This document shows positions 7,237 to 15,823 of a stretch of 64,000 bases of DNA, one piece after another; the stretch's first letter is position 1; every line of letters starts with the position of its first letter. The DNA comes from an uncultured Clostridia bacterium (lineage in GTDB: Bacteria > Bacillota > Clostridia > Lachnospirales > Lachnospiraceae). The stretch lies in contig CALBKM010000029.1 in the NCBI GenBank assembly GCA_937895705.1, forward strand, positions 62,001-126,000. Reading direction: 5' to 3'. A program made the position numbers and the translations under genes. The notes beneath the pieces are model-generated. The model saw nothing but the letters and a program-made list of their open reading frames with translations. It did not search any database and was not told where the DNA came from.

Positions 7237-8101
7237 CCCCTCGTACCACCATGGTCACCGATACATTGGTATCCCATTGTTTGATTCCCTTGTCGTAAAG
7301 TTCGATACGCTTATCATATTTGGAATTAATGATACTCTTTAGCTCTTCCACTTCGTCTGCGGTAACTACTTCCGCTGCAATCCGAAGCAGCTCATCCACC
7401 CCGTCCAAACTCACCTGACGGTTGGCATTTATCATAGCATGAGCAGTCTCTTTAGAATATATCGGATTGTCCGGTGTCAGATTTACGGTCAAATATTCTG
7501 TCGTCACATTCCGGAACCCGTATTGTTCCATGCAAAGTGGCAGCTCCGCTTCGTTTTGCGGATACGCACATACGGAAAACTTTTCATCCACTTCCGCCAG
7601 CTGCTTTTCTGCCCGCTTCCATATTTTTTTCTCAACCTCCGACTGTTCTCTGATACACGGTGCTGCAATGTTAATGCCTCGCCTTGCGGATAATACAAGG
7701 CATACACCGTTTTCTTTCAACACCCGGTACTGTTCTCCGTAAAACCTTGAAGGTTCAATATGTTCCGCCACTGTATTGGAGATGGTTACATCGAAAATTT
7801 CATTGTCAAACGCCAATGCCGTCGCATCCCCTTCTGCATATTGAATCAAAGAATTTTGCCGTTTCGCAAAGGCAATGAAATTACTGTCTCTGTCAACACC
7901 ATACATCTGCGCCGCCGGATACCAACGAGCCAAAGACTCAGCCAAAGCTCCCGGACCGCATCCGATTTCAAGAATACGTTTCTTGTCATCAATCCGAAAC
8001 GCTTCTCTGTATTTGCTCTGAAACAAATCAGAAAATCGCAATAACCGTGTATTATAAAGTGTACCGATTCCCTGTACATAAGTTGACCAGATGGTATTCA
8101 T
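7229..8101 (-). CDS. Class I SAM-dependent methyltransferase
   Basis: 290 aa from MNTIWSTYVQ, which has AAGGAG 8 nt upstream; a longer frame to 8194 lacks a ribosome binding site. Motif I is ILEIGCGPGALAE, followed by the acidic end of strand 2 (YGVDRD), YAEGDATALAF and the VTISNTVAEHI segment of UbiE/Methyltransf_11 enzymes. The C-terminal 100 residues are not diagnostic. Substrate unknown. It is isolated: the tRNA cluster terminator lies upstream and the small RNA terminator overlaps its stop codon. Confidence 0.8.
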   Translation of the reverse strand: MNTIWSTYVQGIGTLYNTRLLRFSDLFQSKYREAFRIDDKKRILEIGCGPGALAESLARWYPAAQMYGVDRDSNFIAFAKRQNSLIQYAEGDATALAFDNEIFDVTISNTVAEHIEPSRFYGEQYRVLKENGVCLVLSARRGINIAAPCIREQSEVEKKIWKRAEKQLAEVDEKFSVCAYPQNEAELPLCMEQYGFRNVTTEYLTVNLTPDNPIYSKETAHAMINANRQVSLDGVDELLRIAAEVVTADEVEELKSIINSKYDKRIELYDKGIKQWDTNVSVTMVVRGEK

Positions 8102-8177
8102 TGTGTTCTCCTTCTCTATTATTTTGGCCTGTGTTTCCCTCATTACCAACGCACTTCGTAGTGAAGCAAAAACGCAG

Positions 8178-8210
8178 AAAAAACAAAAACACACCTTTGT
8201 TCAAGGTGTG
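8178..8210 (-). terminator. Terminator of the tRNA-Glu cluster
   Basis: CACACCTT/AAGGTGTG stem (8190-8210, 5-nt loop) followed on the minus strand by an almost uninterrupted T run (complement of 8178-8189). Confidence 0.85.
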
Positions 8211-8243
8211 AATTCGGGGTTGGGCTGTATCAAAAATACAGAG

Positions 8244-8315
8244 CAGCTCGTAGCGGAATCGAACCGCTGTTTTCGCCGTGAGAGGGCGACGTCTTGACCG
8301 CTTGACCAACGAGCC
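8244..8315 (-). tRNA. tRNA-Glu (anticodon CUC), copy 2 of the tandem
   Basis: 72-nt cloverleaf on the minus strand: acceptor GGCTCGT/ACGAGCT with G1-U72 as a wobble pair, anticodon stem TCGCC/GGCGA, anticodon loop CTCTCAC giving anticodon CTC (8280-8282), and T arm CGG-TTCGATT-CCG. CCA is not encoded. It is identical to the copy at 8347-8418, 31 bp upstream. CUC reads GAG codons. Confidence 0.93.
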
Positions 8316-8330
8316 ATAACCTATTAAATT

Positions 8331-8345
8331 TTATCCTAAGGATAA
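8331..8345 (-). other. Spacer hairpin between the tRNA genes
   Basis: Palindrome TTATCC-TAA-GGATAA in the 31-bp spacer of the tandem tRNAs, a plausible processing hairpin in the shared precursor. Confidence 0.4.
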
Positions 8346-8346
8346 G

Positions 8347-8418
8347 CAGCTCGTAGCGGAATCGAACCGCTGTTTTCGCCGTGAGAGGGCGACGTCTTGA
8401 CCGCTTGACCAACGAGCC
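8347..8418 (-). tRNA. tRNA-Glu (anticodon CUC), copy 1 of the tandem
   Basis: Same 72-nt sequence as the copy at 8244-8315, with anticodon CTC at 8383-8385 and no encoded CCA. It is the promoter-proximal copy; the promoter is at 8435-8463. Both copies make one short transcript ending at 8178-8210. Confidence 0.93.
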
Positions 8419-8434
8419 GTAACTTGCAAAACAG

Positions 8435-8463
8435 ATTATACAACAGGTATCTGCAAATTGCAA
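8435..8463 (-). promoter_or_regulatory. Promoter of the tRNA-Glu tandem
   Basis: Minus strand TTGCAA (8458-8463), a 17-bp spacer and a perfect TATAAT (8435-8440), about 17 bp upstream of the first tRNA. Confidence 0.8.
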
Positions 8464-8504
8464 GCTATTTTTTGATTTTCTTTAAAGTTTAACTATTTTT
8501 TGAA

Positions 8505-9968
8505 TTATCTGTTAATTCCAACATCAGTTATACACCATGTTCCATCGATGTATTCCGTCACCCAGAAAAACGGAATACCGCCCCACTTGTCTCCTAAATT
8601 CAATTTCCAACGAACGGCTTCTCTTTCAGGCACACTTCCTTCCGTAATAGAGCAGCTGTCATATCCGTTTAATTTCAGAATCCGGGCGCCTTCCTCCTCA
8701 CTCGTATATTCCTCCAGCCATTCCTCTGTTGAATAATTTAAAAAGATACCCACCGAATCCAAAGAAAAATAATAAGTTGCAATCTTATTATCTCCCTCCC
8801 AGGCAACACATATCTCCCGCTCGGAAACCGCCTCCGTTTTTAAAGCAGGCCCCTCCGGTAATTCCATCGGTTTCAAACCGGATTCCGTCTGTTCAAAAAG
8901 ATACGATTGCGTATAAATACCGCCGGTACCGCTTCCCGAATCTTCAAACAAAAATGCGGATTTATCTTCTGAAAGTTTCAATAAATTACAGCTGATACTT
9001 TCTCCGATGATATTGTCCGTAATCAAAAATTCTTCTCCGTTTCCGAATCGAATGGAATAGCTTTCTCCGTTTTCCGTAATATCTCGCCAAATGCGATCAA
9101 CGCTTCCGTCACCGTCAAAGTCCTGCTTTGAATTAACCTCTTTAAAGCAATCGGATTCATCCAAATATCCGATATAACGTTTCCTCTTTTGCCGCTCCGG
9201 CCACTCTGCCCGGGCATTTTCCCAACCGGTGTCCGTTCCGCTGATATTCCAGAGAGGAAGCTCCACGGAGGTAATCAAAAACTGTCCGAGGCTGTATTCC
9301 ACCGTCCAGACTACTTCAACTTCCTTTTCTTCCACACAGAGTTTCCCACGGCACCCAAAAGCTGCTCCGTTATGGTTGTCCGCATCAATCAGGGAAAACT
9401 CATCCGCATTTACCGTAATTCTATACTCGTTTCCGTCATTCCTTGCACCGAATGTATTCTCCAAATATGCTCCCGTAGTACCGGATACAGGCTTTTTCTC
9501 AAGCGTTGTGGTTCCGAGAGAAAACTGTTCACAAGAAACCTTGATTTCGGTACTTCGTTTGGTATAACAGCATATTTCAATATACTCCGGTACCTTAAGA
9601 GATTTTTCTTCCGACTCGTCCTGCCAAGTCAGATACAATCCCCTCATTAAGCCGGTTTCATCCGCTTCTTCCACCCATACGGTATCTTCCGCTCCGTCTC
9701 CGGTCAAATCCGCTTTTGCAAGCACTGTTTTTCCCTGTTTCTCTGATTCTCCGTTCTCACCGTTTCCGGTATTTTCACCGTTTCCGACATTTTCAACAAC
9801 TCCGACGTTTCCGGCCTCTCCGGTGTTTCCCTGTACCGCCTCCGTAATTTGCGTTTCCGGCTCCAGATGCTTGTCCGCTTCTTTCTCCTTCTGAGAACAA
9901 GCCGCCAATCCGAGCCCCAGAACCATGACCGCAACAATCACTATTTTTCCGAAATTTCTCAAACTCAT
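8505..9968 (-). CDS. Lipoprotein with FG-GAP/VCBS-like calcium motifs
   Basis: 487 aa from MSLRNFGKIV, which follows AGGAGGGAG. Signal peptide with lipobox LAAC at about residues 20-23. A low-complexity Asn/Gly/Glu spacer follows (GNVG, NGENTGNGENG). The folded part has two acidic loops, DLTGDGAEDTVW and DFDGDGSVDRIW, like the DxDGDGxxD calcium-binding loops of FG-GAP/VCBS repeats. The protein is probably anchored on the outer membrane face through the flexible linker. No catalytic motif is seen; binding partner unknown. It stands alone between the tRNA promoter and polC. Confidence 0.75.
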   Translation of the reverse strand: MSLRNFGKIVIVAVMVLGLGLAACSQKEKEADKHLEPETQITEAVQGNTGEAGNVGVVENVGNGENTGNGENGESEKQGKTVLAKADLTGDGAEDTVWVEEADETGLMRGLYLTWQDESEEKSLKVPEYIEICCYTKRSTEIKVSCEQFSLGTTTLEKKPVSGTTGAYLENTFGARNDGNEYRITVNADEFSLIDADNHNGAAFGCRGKLCVEEKEVEVVWTVEYSLGQFLITSVELPLWNISGTDTGWENARAEWPERQKRKRYIGYLDESDCFKEVNSKQDFDGDGSVDRIWRDITENGESYSIRFGNGEEFLITDNIIGESISCNLLKLSEDKSAFLFEDSGSGTGGIYTQSYLFEQTESGLKPMELPEGPALKTEAVSEREICVAWEGDNKIATYYFSLDSVGIFLNYSTEEWLEEYTSEEEGARILKLNGYDSCSITEGSVPEREAVRWKLNLGDKWGGIPFFWVTEYIDGTWCITDVGINR

Positions 9969-10049
9969 ATTCTCCCTCCTATCTTTTAACATCAACCTTA
10001 ACGATACATCCGAAGCTTCCTTCGAAAACCCGGTATCCCTTATACGTCT

Positions 10050-13000
10050 CTATAACAAAAACAAATCCAGCAACGACATCTGATTCGACTTCGGAATATC
10101 TCCTAAAAGCCCCAAATCCGCCATCTGATCCGCAATGGTCTGGCTGATTTTACAACGGGTACGAAAATCATCCTGAGATAAGAACGGACCATCCTTTGCC
10201 GCCTCTTCAATCTGCTCTGCCGCCGTCTCTCCTACGCCGTCGATACTGTCAAAAGACGGCATCAGCTTTCCGTCAATAATCTGGAACGCATGCGCCTTTG
10301 CCTTGAACAAATCAATCGGCATGAAATCAAATCCTCTCGCATACATCTCCTGCACGATTTTCATATCGTTATAGGAATCCTCATCCTTCGGGGAAGCAGT
10401 TTTCGTATCCATCTTTTTCTTGATTTCCTTCATGTTACGCTCCAGCACCTCTTTGCCGAGACACATGGTTTCGTAACTGAAGGCCTTGGCACGAATACCG
10501 AAGAAAGCCGCATAATACGCCAGCGGATAATATATCTTAAAGTGAGCCACACGGAAGGCCATCATAACGTAAGCACAGGCGTGGGCTTTCGGGAACATGT
10601 ACTTAATCTGCTTACAGGACCAGATGTACCAGTCCGGAATGCCTTGGGCAATCATGGCCTCTTCCATCTCCGGAGTCAGGCCTTTACCCTTTCGTACACT
10701 CTCCATGATTTTGAAGGCAAGACCGTTTTCCACACCTTGATAAATGAGGAACACCATAATATCGTCTCGGGTACAGATGGCATTGGAAAGCGTACATTTT
10801 CCCTCTTGAATAAGCAGCTGCGTGTTGTTTAACCATACATCCGTACCGTGGGACAGACCGGAAATTCGAATCATGTCCGAAAAACTTTGCGGCTTCGTAT
10901 CCCGAAGCATCTGCATGACGAACGGTGTACCCAGCTCCGGAAGTCCCAAGCTTCCCAAATCACAGCCGCCGATATCATCCGGCGTAATCCCCAGCGCCTC
11001 CGTAGAGGAAAACAGGGAAATGACCTTCTTGTCGTCAAGCGGTATCTGCTTTGCATCCACCCCTGTCAAATCTTCCAGACGACGAATCATGGTCGGGTCA
11101 TCGTGTCCAAGAATATCAAGCTTTAATAGGTTATGGTCAATGGAATGATAATCGAAGTGAGTCGTTACCGTCTTTGTGGTCATATCGTTTGCCGGACGCT
11201 GTACCGGTGTGAACTTATATATTTCATGTCCGATGGGAAGCACGATAATACCTCCCGGATGCTGTCCGGTAGAACGACGTACCCCGACGCAGCCGGAGGA
11301 AATACGCTCAATCTCTGCTTTTCGCATGACAACGCCGTGCTCTTCATTATATTTTAATACATAACCGTAAGCGGTCTTTTCCGCCAGGGTCGCAATGGTC
11401 CCCGCCCGGAAGGTCTGGCCTTTTCCGAAAATAACCTCCGTGTAATCATGTGCTTTTGCCTGATACTCACCGGAGAAATTCAGGTCGATATCCGGCTCTT
11501 TATCACCATAGAATCCCAGGAAGGTTTCAAACGGAATATCATGCCCGTCTTTAATCAGCGGTTTCCCGCAGTTCGGACACACTCTGTCCGGCATATCACA
11601 CCCCGACAAACCTCTCTTCTGACAGTCCTTTACCTCCTCGGAATCAAAATCCGAGAAGAAACATTCGGTACAATAATAGTGGGCCGGCAGCGGATTTACC
11701 TCCGTAATACCGGACATAGTCGCAACAAAGGAGGAACCTACAGAACCTCGGGAACCCACCAGATACCCGTCTTCGTTGGACTTCCACACCAGCTTCTGGG
11801 CAATAATATACATCACGGCAAATCCGTTGTTAATAATTGAGGTCAACTCGTGCTCCAAACGGTTTTCTACAATTTCCGGCAATTTTTCTCCGTACATGGA
11901 GTGGGCCTTATCGTAACAAATCTTACGAAGTGTCTTGTCAGAATCCTCAATAACCGGCGGACACTTATCCGGATGAATCGGAGACACCTTCCCGATCATA
12001 TCCGCAATCTTTTGCGGATTATCAAGCACTACCTCCTCCGCCTTTTCCCGACCGAGATAAGAGAACTCCTCTAACATCTCCTCGGTGGTACGTAAATACA
12101 ACGGCGCCTGATTGTCCGCATCCGCAAAACCTTTACAGGACATAATAATACGGCGATACACTTCATCCTCGGGATTAAGAAAATGCACGTCACAGGTGGC
12201 TGCCACCGGCTTATTGTACTGCTCTCCCAGAGCAATAATCTTTTTATTAATTGCAATCAAATCCTCCTCGGACTTGATGTTTTCGTGTTTCTCATCGGCT
12301 ATCATAAACTGATTGTTACCTAACGGCTGAATCTCATAGTAATCGTAAAACTCACAAAGACGCTCGATTTCATTTTGCGGTGATTCGCGCAAAATCGCCT
12401 GGTACAGTTCTCCCGCTTCACAAGCGGAGCCGATAATAAGACCTTCTCTGTTTTCCAGGAAAATACTCTTTGGAATACGCGGTCGTCTCGCATAATATTC
12501 GATATGGGAAAGAGAAACCAGACGATACAAATTGATACGTCCCGTCTCATTCTGACAAAGAATAATCGCATGATACGTCGGCATTTTCTTAATCATTTCC
12601 GGAGTCGGCTTACAAACCTCGTTAACCTCATCCAAAGACACTACCTTACGCTCCCGAAGCCGTTCCAAAAACTTCACAAAAATATCCGCCGTAGCTTTGG
12701 CATCATCCACCGCACGATGGTGATTTTCCAAAGAAACTCCCAGTTCCCGTGCCACGGTATCCAGTTTAAAACGGGAAAGCCCCGGCAGCAACGCTCTTGC
12801 CAGTCCCACCGTATCCACAACCGTGAAATCATAAGGTAATCCCAACCGTTCCGCATTGGCACGAATGAATCCGGTGTCAAAGGAAGCGTTATGAGCAACA
12901 AGCGTACATCCCTCGCAAAAAGCAAGAAATTCAGGCAAAATCACATCAATTTCAGGAGAATCCATGACCATGGAATCCTTAATTCCGGTCAATTCCTCAA

Positions 13001-14702
13001 TGCGCGGCGGAATCGGCACTTTCGGATTCACAAAGGTGGAGTAACGATCCGTAATCTTCCCGTTTTCTACCTTTACCGCACCGATTTCGATGATTCTGTC
13101 GCGTTCTGCGCCAAACCCCGTAGTCTCAATATCGAACACAACAAAACCGCTGTCAAGGGACTGTCCTTTGCTGTCCCGCACCGGCTCCAATATGTCGTCT
13201 ACCAAATAAGCTTCCACACCGTAGATAATCTTAAATTCTTCGGCACGTTTGTACATTTCCGGATCGTCTTTGTATTTTTTCTTATCAATGGCATGATTTG
13301 CTTCCGGAAAAGCCTGTACCACGCCGTGATCCGTAATAGCAATTCCCGGCATTCCCCACTCGAATGCGGTTTTTACCAGCACACTCGGGTCTACCACCGC
13401 ATCCATATCACTCATTTTCGTATGGGCATGAAGCTCGATTCGCTTCCGTTCTGCCGTATCCATACGTTTTTTTGTGAAATCTTTAATGTTTTTCATACCG
13501 TAAATGACACCTACTGACACTTCCTTCTCGTAGGTATCAAACATAACCTGACCTTTTAAAAGAACGAACTTACCCGGTTTTAATTTGCCCCGAAGCTCGT
13601 CCGCCTCTTCCTTCCGGGCAAAAATTTTCGCCCCGATGGAATTGGTAAAGTCTGTAATCTGGAACATAAACAAAAGCTTTTCGTTTCGAAGCTCCCGCTC
13701 TTCAAACTTAATAATCTTACCGCGAATCACATAATCACCGAATCCGTCATCCACATCGGAAATCGGGCTTAACTCACCGTCAAACGGCTTACCGTAGAAA
13801 ATCTCCGGATCCTCCGGAATCTTTTTCTTCGGAGTGTAATTCCCGTTTCGTTCAAACTTCTTGAAGTCGGCTTTACCGCCCTTGTCACCGGACTTTGTAT
13901 CCTTTTTACTCCCGGAAGTCTTTCTCTGACCCGCCTGTCCCGAACCATCGGAACTTTGACCGGACTGCGCACCGTCAGGACCGGCTTGTCCAGTAACGTT
14001 CTGAACGTTTGTAACGTCTTCTCCCGCAGAACTGCCTTCCGCACCTTCTTTCAGTGCTTTGTTGTCACCGTCTGCGACATTATCCGCTTCCCCTGTCTCT
14101 TCTTCGTTCTTAGCCGACATAACACCCATACTGCGAAGTTTTTCCTTTGTATAAAACTCGTAGGCCGGTCGCGACAGAGTATCTCCGGACTCTTCCTCCG
14201 GCTTTTTGGTTTCATAAAATTCGTTTATGACACGAAGAGGGATTTCAAAACGTGACAAAAAGAGCTCCTCAATGCAGCTCTTTACTTCTTCTCCGATATG
14301 TCGATTGATAAACGTGTCTTCCGATTTCAGACGCAATTCCGTTCCGTTCACATACACTTCTGCCCGGTTCAGAAAACTCGCATTTAAACGACTGACCGCT
14401 CCCAGTTCTTCTCTGACAGACTCGTTATAATGCTCCCAGACAGACTCGGGTGTATATTGTGCCGATAACTTATAATGTTCCGCAAGTACCGCACTTTTAT
14501 CTATACCTTTAAAAAATTGCTCGTTTAACACCTTCTCCATATGCCTTACGGTTTGATACGTAAGCAATCGCTCACTTTCGATATGTACCGTCACTCCCCC
14601 CGAATGGCGGGAAGCGCTTAATTTTAACACTTCAACTTCATCAAATACACGACGCAATTCCTGCGGCGGATTGATGGAATCAAACACCTCATAAAGCTTC
14701 AT
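10050..14702 (-). CDS. polC: DNA polymerase III PolC-type alpha subunit
   Basis: Replicative DNA polymerase of Firmicutes with built-in 3'-5' proofreading. Order: N-terminal domain; a low-complexity Gly/Ser/Asp/Lys linker near residues 195-300; OB fold (~325-410); PHP domain starting at IELHAHTKMSDMDA (~420); DEDD exonuclease inserted in PHP from VVFDIETTGFG (~520); zinc-binding CTEC/CQKRGLSGC/CPNC region (~1010-1050); polymerase palm with PDIDLNFSGEY (~1065); C-terminal domains. At 1550 aa it is about 110 longer than B. subtilis PolC, largely because of the linker. The ATG follows GGAGGAG and overlaps the end of ispG by 14 bp, so it is the last gene of the long cluster. Confidence 0.97.
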   Translation of the reverse strand: MKLYEVFDSINPPQELRRVFDEVEVLKLSASRHSGGVTVHIESERLLTYQTVRHMEKVLNEQFFKGIDKSAVLAEHYKLSAQYTPESVWEHYNESVREELGAVSRLNASFLNRAEVYVNGTELRLKSEDTFINRHIGEEVKSCIEELFLSRFEIPLRVINEFYETKKPEEESGDTLSRPAYEFYTKEKLRSMGVMSAKNEEETGEADNVADGDNKALKEGAEGSSAGEDVTNVQNVTGQAGPDGAQSGQSSDGSGQAGQRKTSGSKKDTKSGDKGGKADFKKFERNGNYTPKKKIPEDPEIFYGKPFDGELSPISDVDDGFGDYVIRGKIIKFEERELRNEKLLFMFQITDFTNSIGAKIFARKEEADELRGKLKPGKFVLLKGQVMFDTYEKEVSVGVIYGMKNIKDFTKKRMDTAERKRIELHAHTKMSDMDAVVDPSVLVKTAFEWGMPGIAITDHGVVQAFPEANHAIDKKKYKDDPEMYKRAEEFKIIYGVEAYLVDDILEPVRDSKGQSLDSGFVVFDIETTGFGAERDRIIEIGAVKVENGKITDRYSTFVNPKVPIPPRIEELTGIKDSMVMDSPEIDVILPEFLAFCEGCTLVAHNASFDTGFIRANAERLGLPYDFTVVDTVGLARALLPGLSRFKLDTVARELGVSLENHHRAVDDAKATADIFVKFLERLRERKVVSLDEVNEVCKPTPEMIKKMPTYHAIILCQNETGRINLYRLVSLSHIEYYARRPRIPKSIFLENREGLIIGSACEAGELYQAILRESPQNEIERLCEFYDYYEIQPLGNNQFMIADEKHENIKSEEDLIAINKKIIALGEQYNKPVAATCDVHFLNPEDEVYRRIIMSCKGFADADNQAPLYLRTTEEMLEEFSYLGREKAEEVVLDNPQKIADMIGKVSPIHPDKCPPVIEDSDKTLRKICYDKAHSMYGEKLPEIVENRLEHELTSIINNGFAVMYIIAQKLVWKSNEDGYLVGSRGSVGSSFVATMSGITEVNPLPAHYYCTECFFSDFDSEEVKDCQKRGLSGCDMPDRVCPNCGKPLIKDGHDIPFETFLGFYGDKEPDIDLNFSGEYQAKAHDYTEVIFGKGQTFRAGTIATLAEKTAYGYVLKYNEEHGVVMRKAEIERISSGCVGVRRSTGQHPGGIIVLPIGHEIYKFTPVQRPANDMTTKTVTTHFDYHSIDHNLLKLDILGHDDPTMIRRLEDLTGVDAKQIPLDDKKVISLFSSTEALGITPDDIGGCDLGSLGLPELGTPFVMQMLRDTKPQSFSDMIRISGLSHGTDVWLNNTQLLIQEGKCTLSNAICTRDDIMVFLIYQGVENGLAFKIMESVRKGKGLTPEMEEAMIAQGIPDWYIWSCKQIKYMFPKAHACAYVMMAFRVAHFKIYYPLAYYAAFFGIRAKAFSYETMCLGKEVLERNMKEIKKKMDTKTASPKDEDSYNDMKIVQEMYARGFDFMPIDLFKAKAHAFQIIDGKLMPSFDSIDGVGETAAEQIEEAAKDGPFLSQDDFRTRCKISQTIADQMADLGLLGDIPKSNQMSLLDLFLL

Positions 14703-15747
14703 ATGCCTCTATCTCCTCCCTCAGAGCCGAAAGCAGTTCACTCTCCGGCACCTTGCGGACAATTTCTCCTTTGCGGAACACAAGTCCCTCTCCGTTACCT
14801 CCGGCAATTCCCAAGTCCGCTTCCTTTGCTTCTCCCGGGCCGTTTACCGCGCAGCCCATTACCGCTACTTTTATCGGCAAATCATATCCTGCCACCATTG
14901 TCTCTACCTGCTCTGCAAGCCCGATTAAGTCAATCTTTGTTCTGCCGCAGGTCGGACAGGATACCACCTCAATGCCCCCCTTTCGAAGGCCAAGGGTACG
15001 TAAAATTAATTTTGCGGTCACAATTTCTTCCACCGGAGCTGCAGTTAAAGAAACACGAATCGTATCTCCGATTCCCCGTGATAAAATCATCCCCAGTCCC
15101 AGAGACGACTTAATATTTCCGGAACGGATGGTTCCGGCTTCCGTAATTCCCACATGAAGCGGATAATCGGTCTTTGTTGCAATCAACTCATGGGCTTTTA
15201 CACACATCATCACATCGGAAGATTTGATGCTGATTACGATATCATGAAAATCAAATTGCTCCAGCATCGCCACCTTATCAAGGGCGCTTTCTACCAGACC
15301 TTCCGCCGTTACACCGCCGTATTTTTCCACAAGATTACGTTCCAAAGAACCGCTGTTTACTCCCACGCGAATCGGTACACCGTACTTTTTTGCAGTTTCC
15401 GCTACCTGACGTACCCGGTCCGTAGAACCGATATTTCCCGGATTGATGCGGATTTTGTCCGCCCCGTTTTCCATTGCTGCGATGGCCAGACGATAATCGA
15501 AATGAATATCTGCGACCAAAGGAATCGTAATCTGCTTTTTGATTTCGGAAAGCGCCTTTGCCGCCTCCATGGTCGGAACTGCGCAACGGATAATTTCGCA
15601 CCCCGCCGCAGTCAATTCCTTAATCTGGGCCACAGTAGCTGCCACATCCTCCGTTTTGGTATTGGTCATGGACTGGATGGCAACGGGAGCTCCGCCTCCG
15701 ATTGTAACATTTCCGATTGTCACTTTTCTTGTTTGTGTTCTGTCCAT
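14689..15747 (-). CDS. ispG: 4-hydroxy-3-methylbut-2-en-1-yl diphosphate synthase
   Basis: 352-aa [4Fe-4S] enzyme of the MEP isoprenoid pathway, converting methylerythritol cyclodiphosphate to HMBPP. TIM barrel start GGGAPVAIQSMTNT; cluster ligands in VSCPTCGRT (~265-272) and VMGCAVNGPGEA (~303-313). The length is normal for the bacterial short form. It lies between rseP and polC, with dxr in the same operon and ispH at 57852-59795, so three MEP genes are in the window. It overlaps polC by 14 bp. Confidence 0.96.
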   Translation of the reverse strand: MDRTQTRKVTIGNVTIGGGAPVAIQSMTNTKTEDVAATVAQIKELTAAGCEIIRCAVPTMEAAKALSEIKKQITIPLVADIHFDYRLAIAAMENGADKIRINPGNIGSTDRVRQVAETAKKYGVPIRVGVNSGSLERNLVEKYGGVTAEGLVESALDKVAMLEQFDFHDIVISIKSSDVMMCVKAHELIATKTDYPLHVGITEAGTIRSGNIKSSLGLGMILSRGIGDTIRVSLTAAPVEEIVTAKLILRTLGLRKGGIEVVSCPTCGRTKIDLIGLAEQVETMVAGYDLPIKVAVMGCAVNGPGEAKEADLGIAGGNGEGLVFRKGEIVRKVPESELLSALREEIEAYEAL

Positions 15748-15792
15748 ACCATACCTCCTACCGCTAACGTTTTCTGTTACCGTATAATCTTT

Positions 15793-15809
15793 CGCAACGT
15801 ATCGTTACG
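15793..15809 (-). other. Intercistronic hairpin between rseP and ispG
   Basis: In the minus-strand RNA CGUAACG and CGUUGCG pair over 7 bp (one G-U) with a 3-nt loop. No T-tract follows, so it is not a terminator; mRNA processing or stability is the likely role. Confidence 0.35.
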
Positions 15810-15823
15810 AAAACATTGTAATA

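Noticed and set aside
8052..8463. Open frames of 77-85 codons across the tRNA region
   Set aside because: They share an identical internal stretch only because they read through the two identical tRNA-Glu genes; no ribosome binding sites.
12891..13517. 208-codon plus-strand frame inside polC
   Set aside because: Antisense shadow of the PHP/exonuclease region, with no ribosome binding site and no family resemblance.
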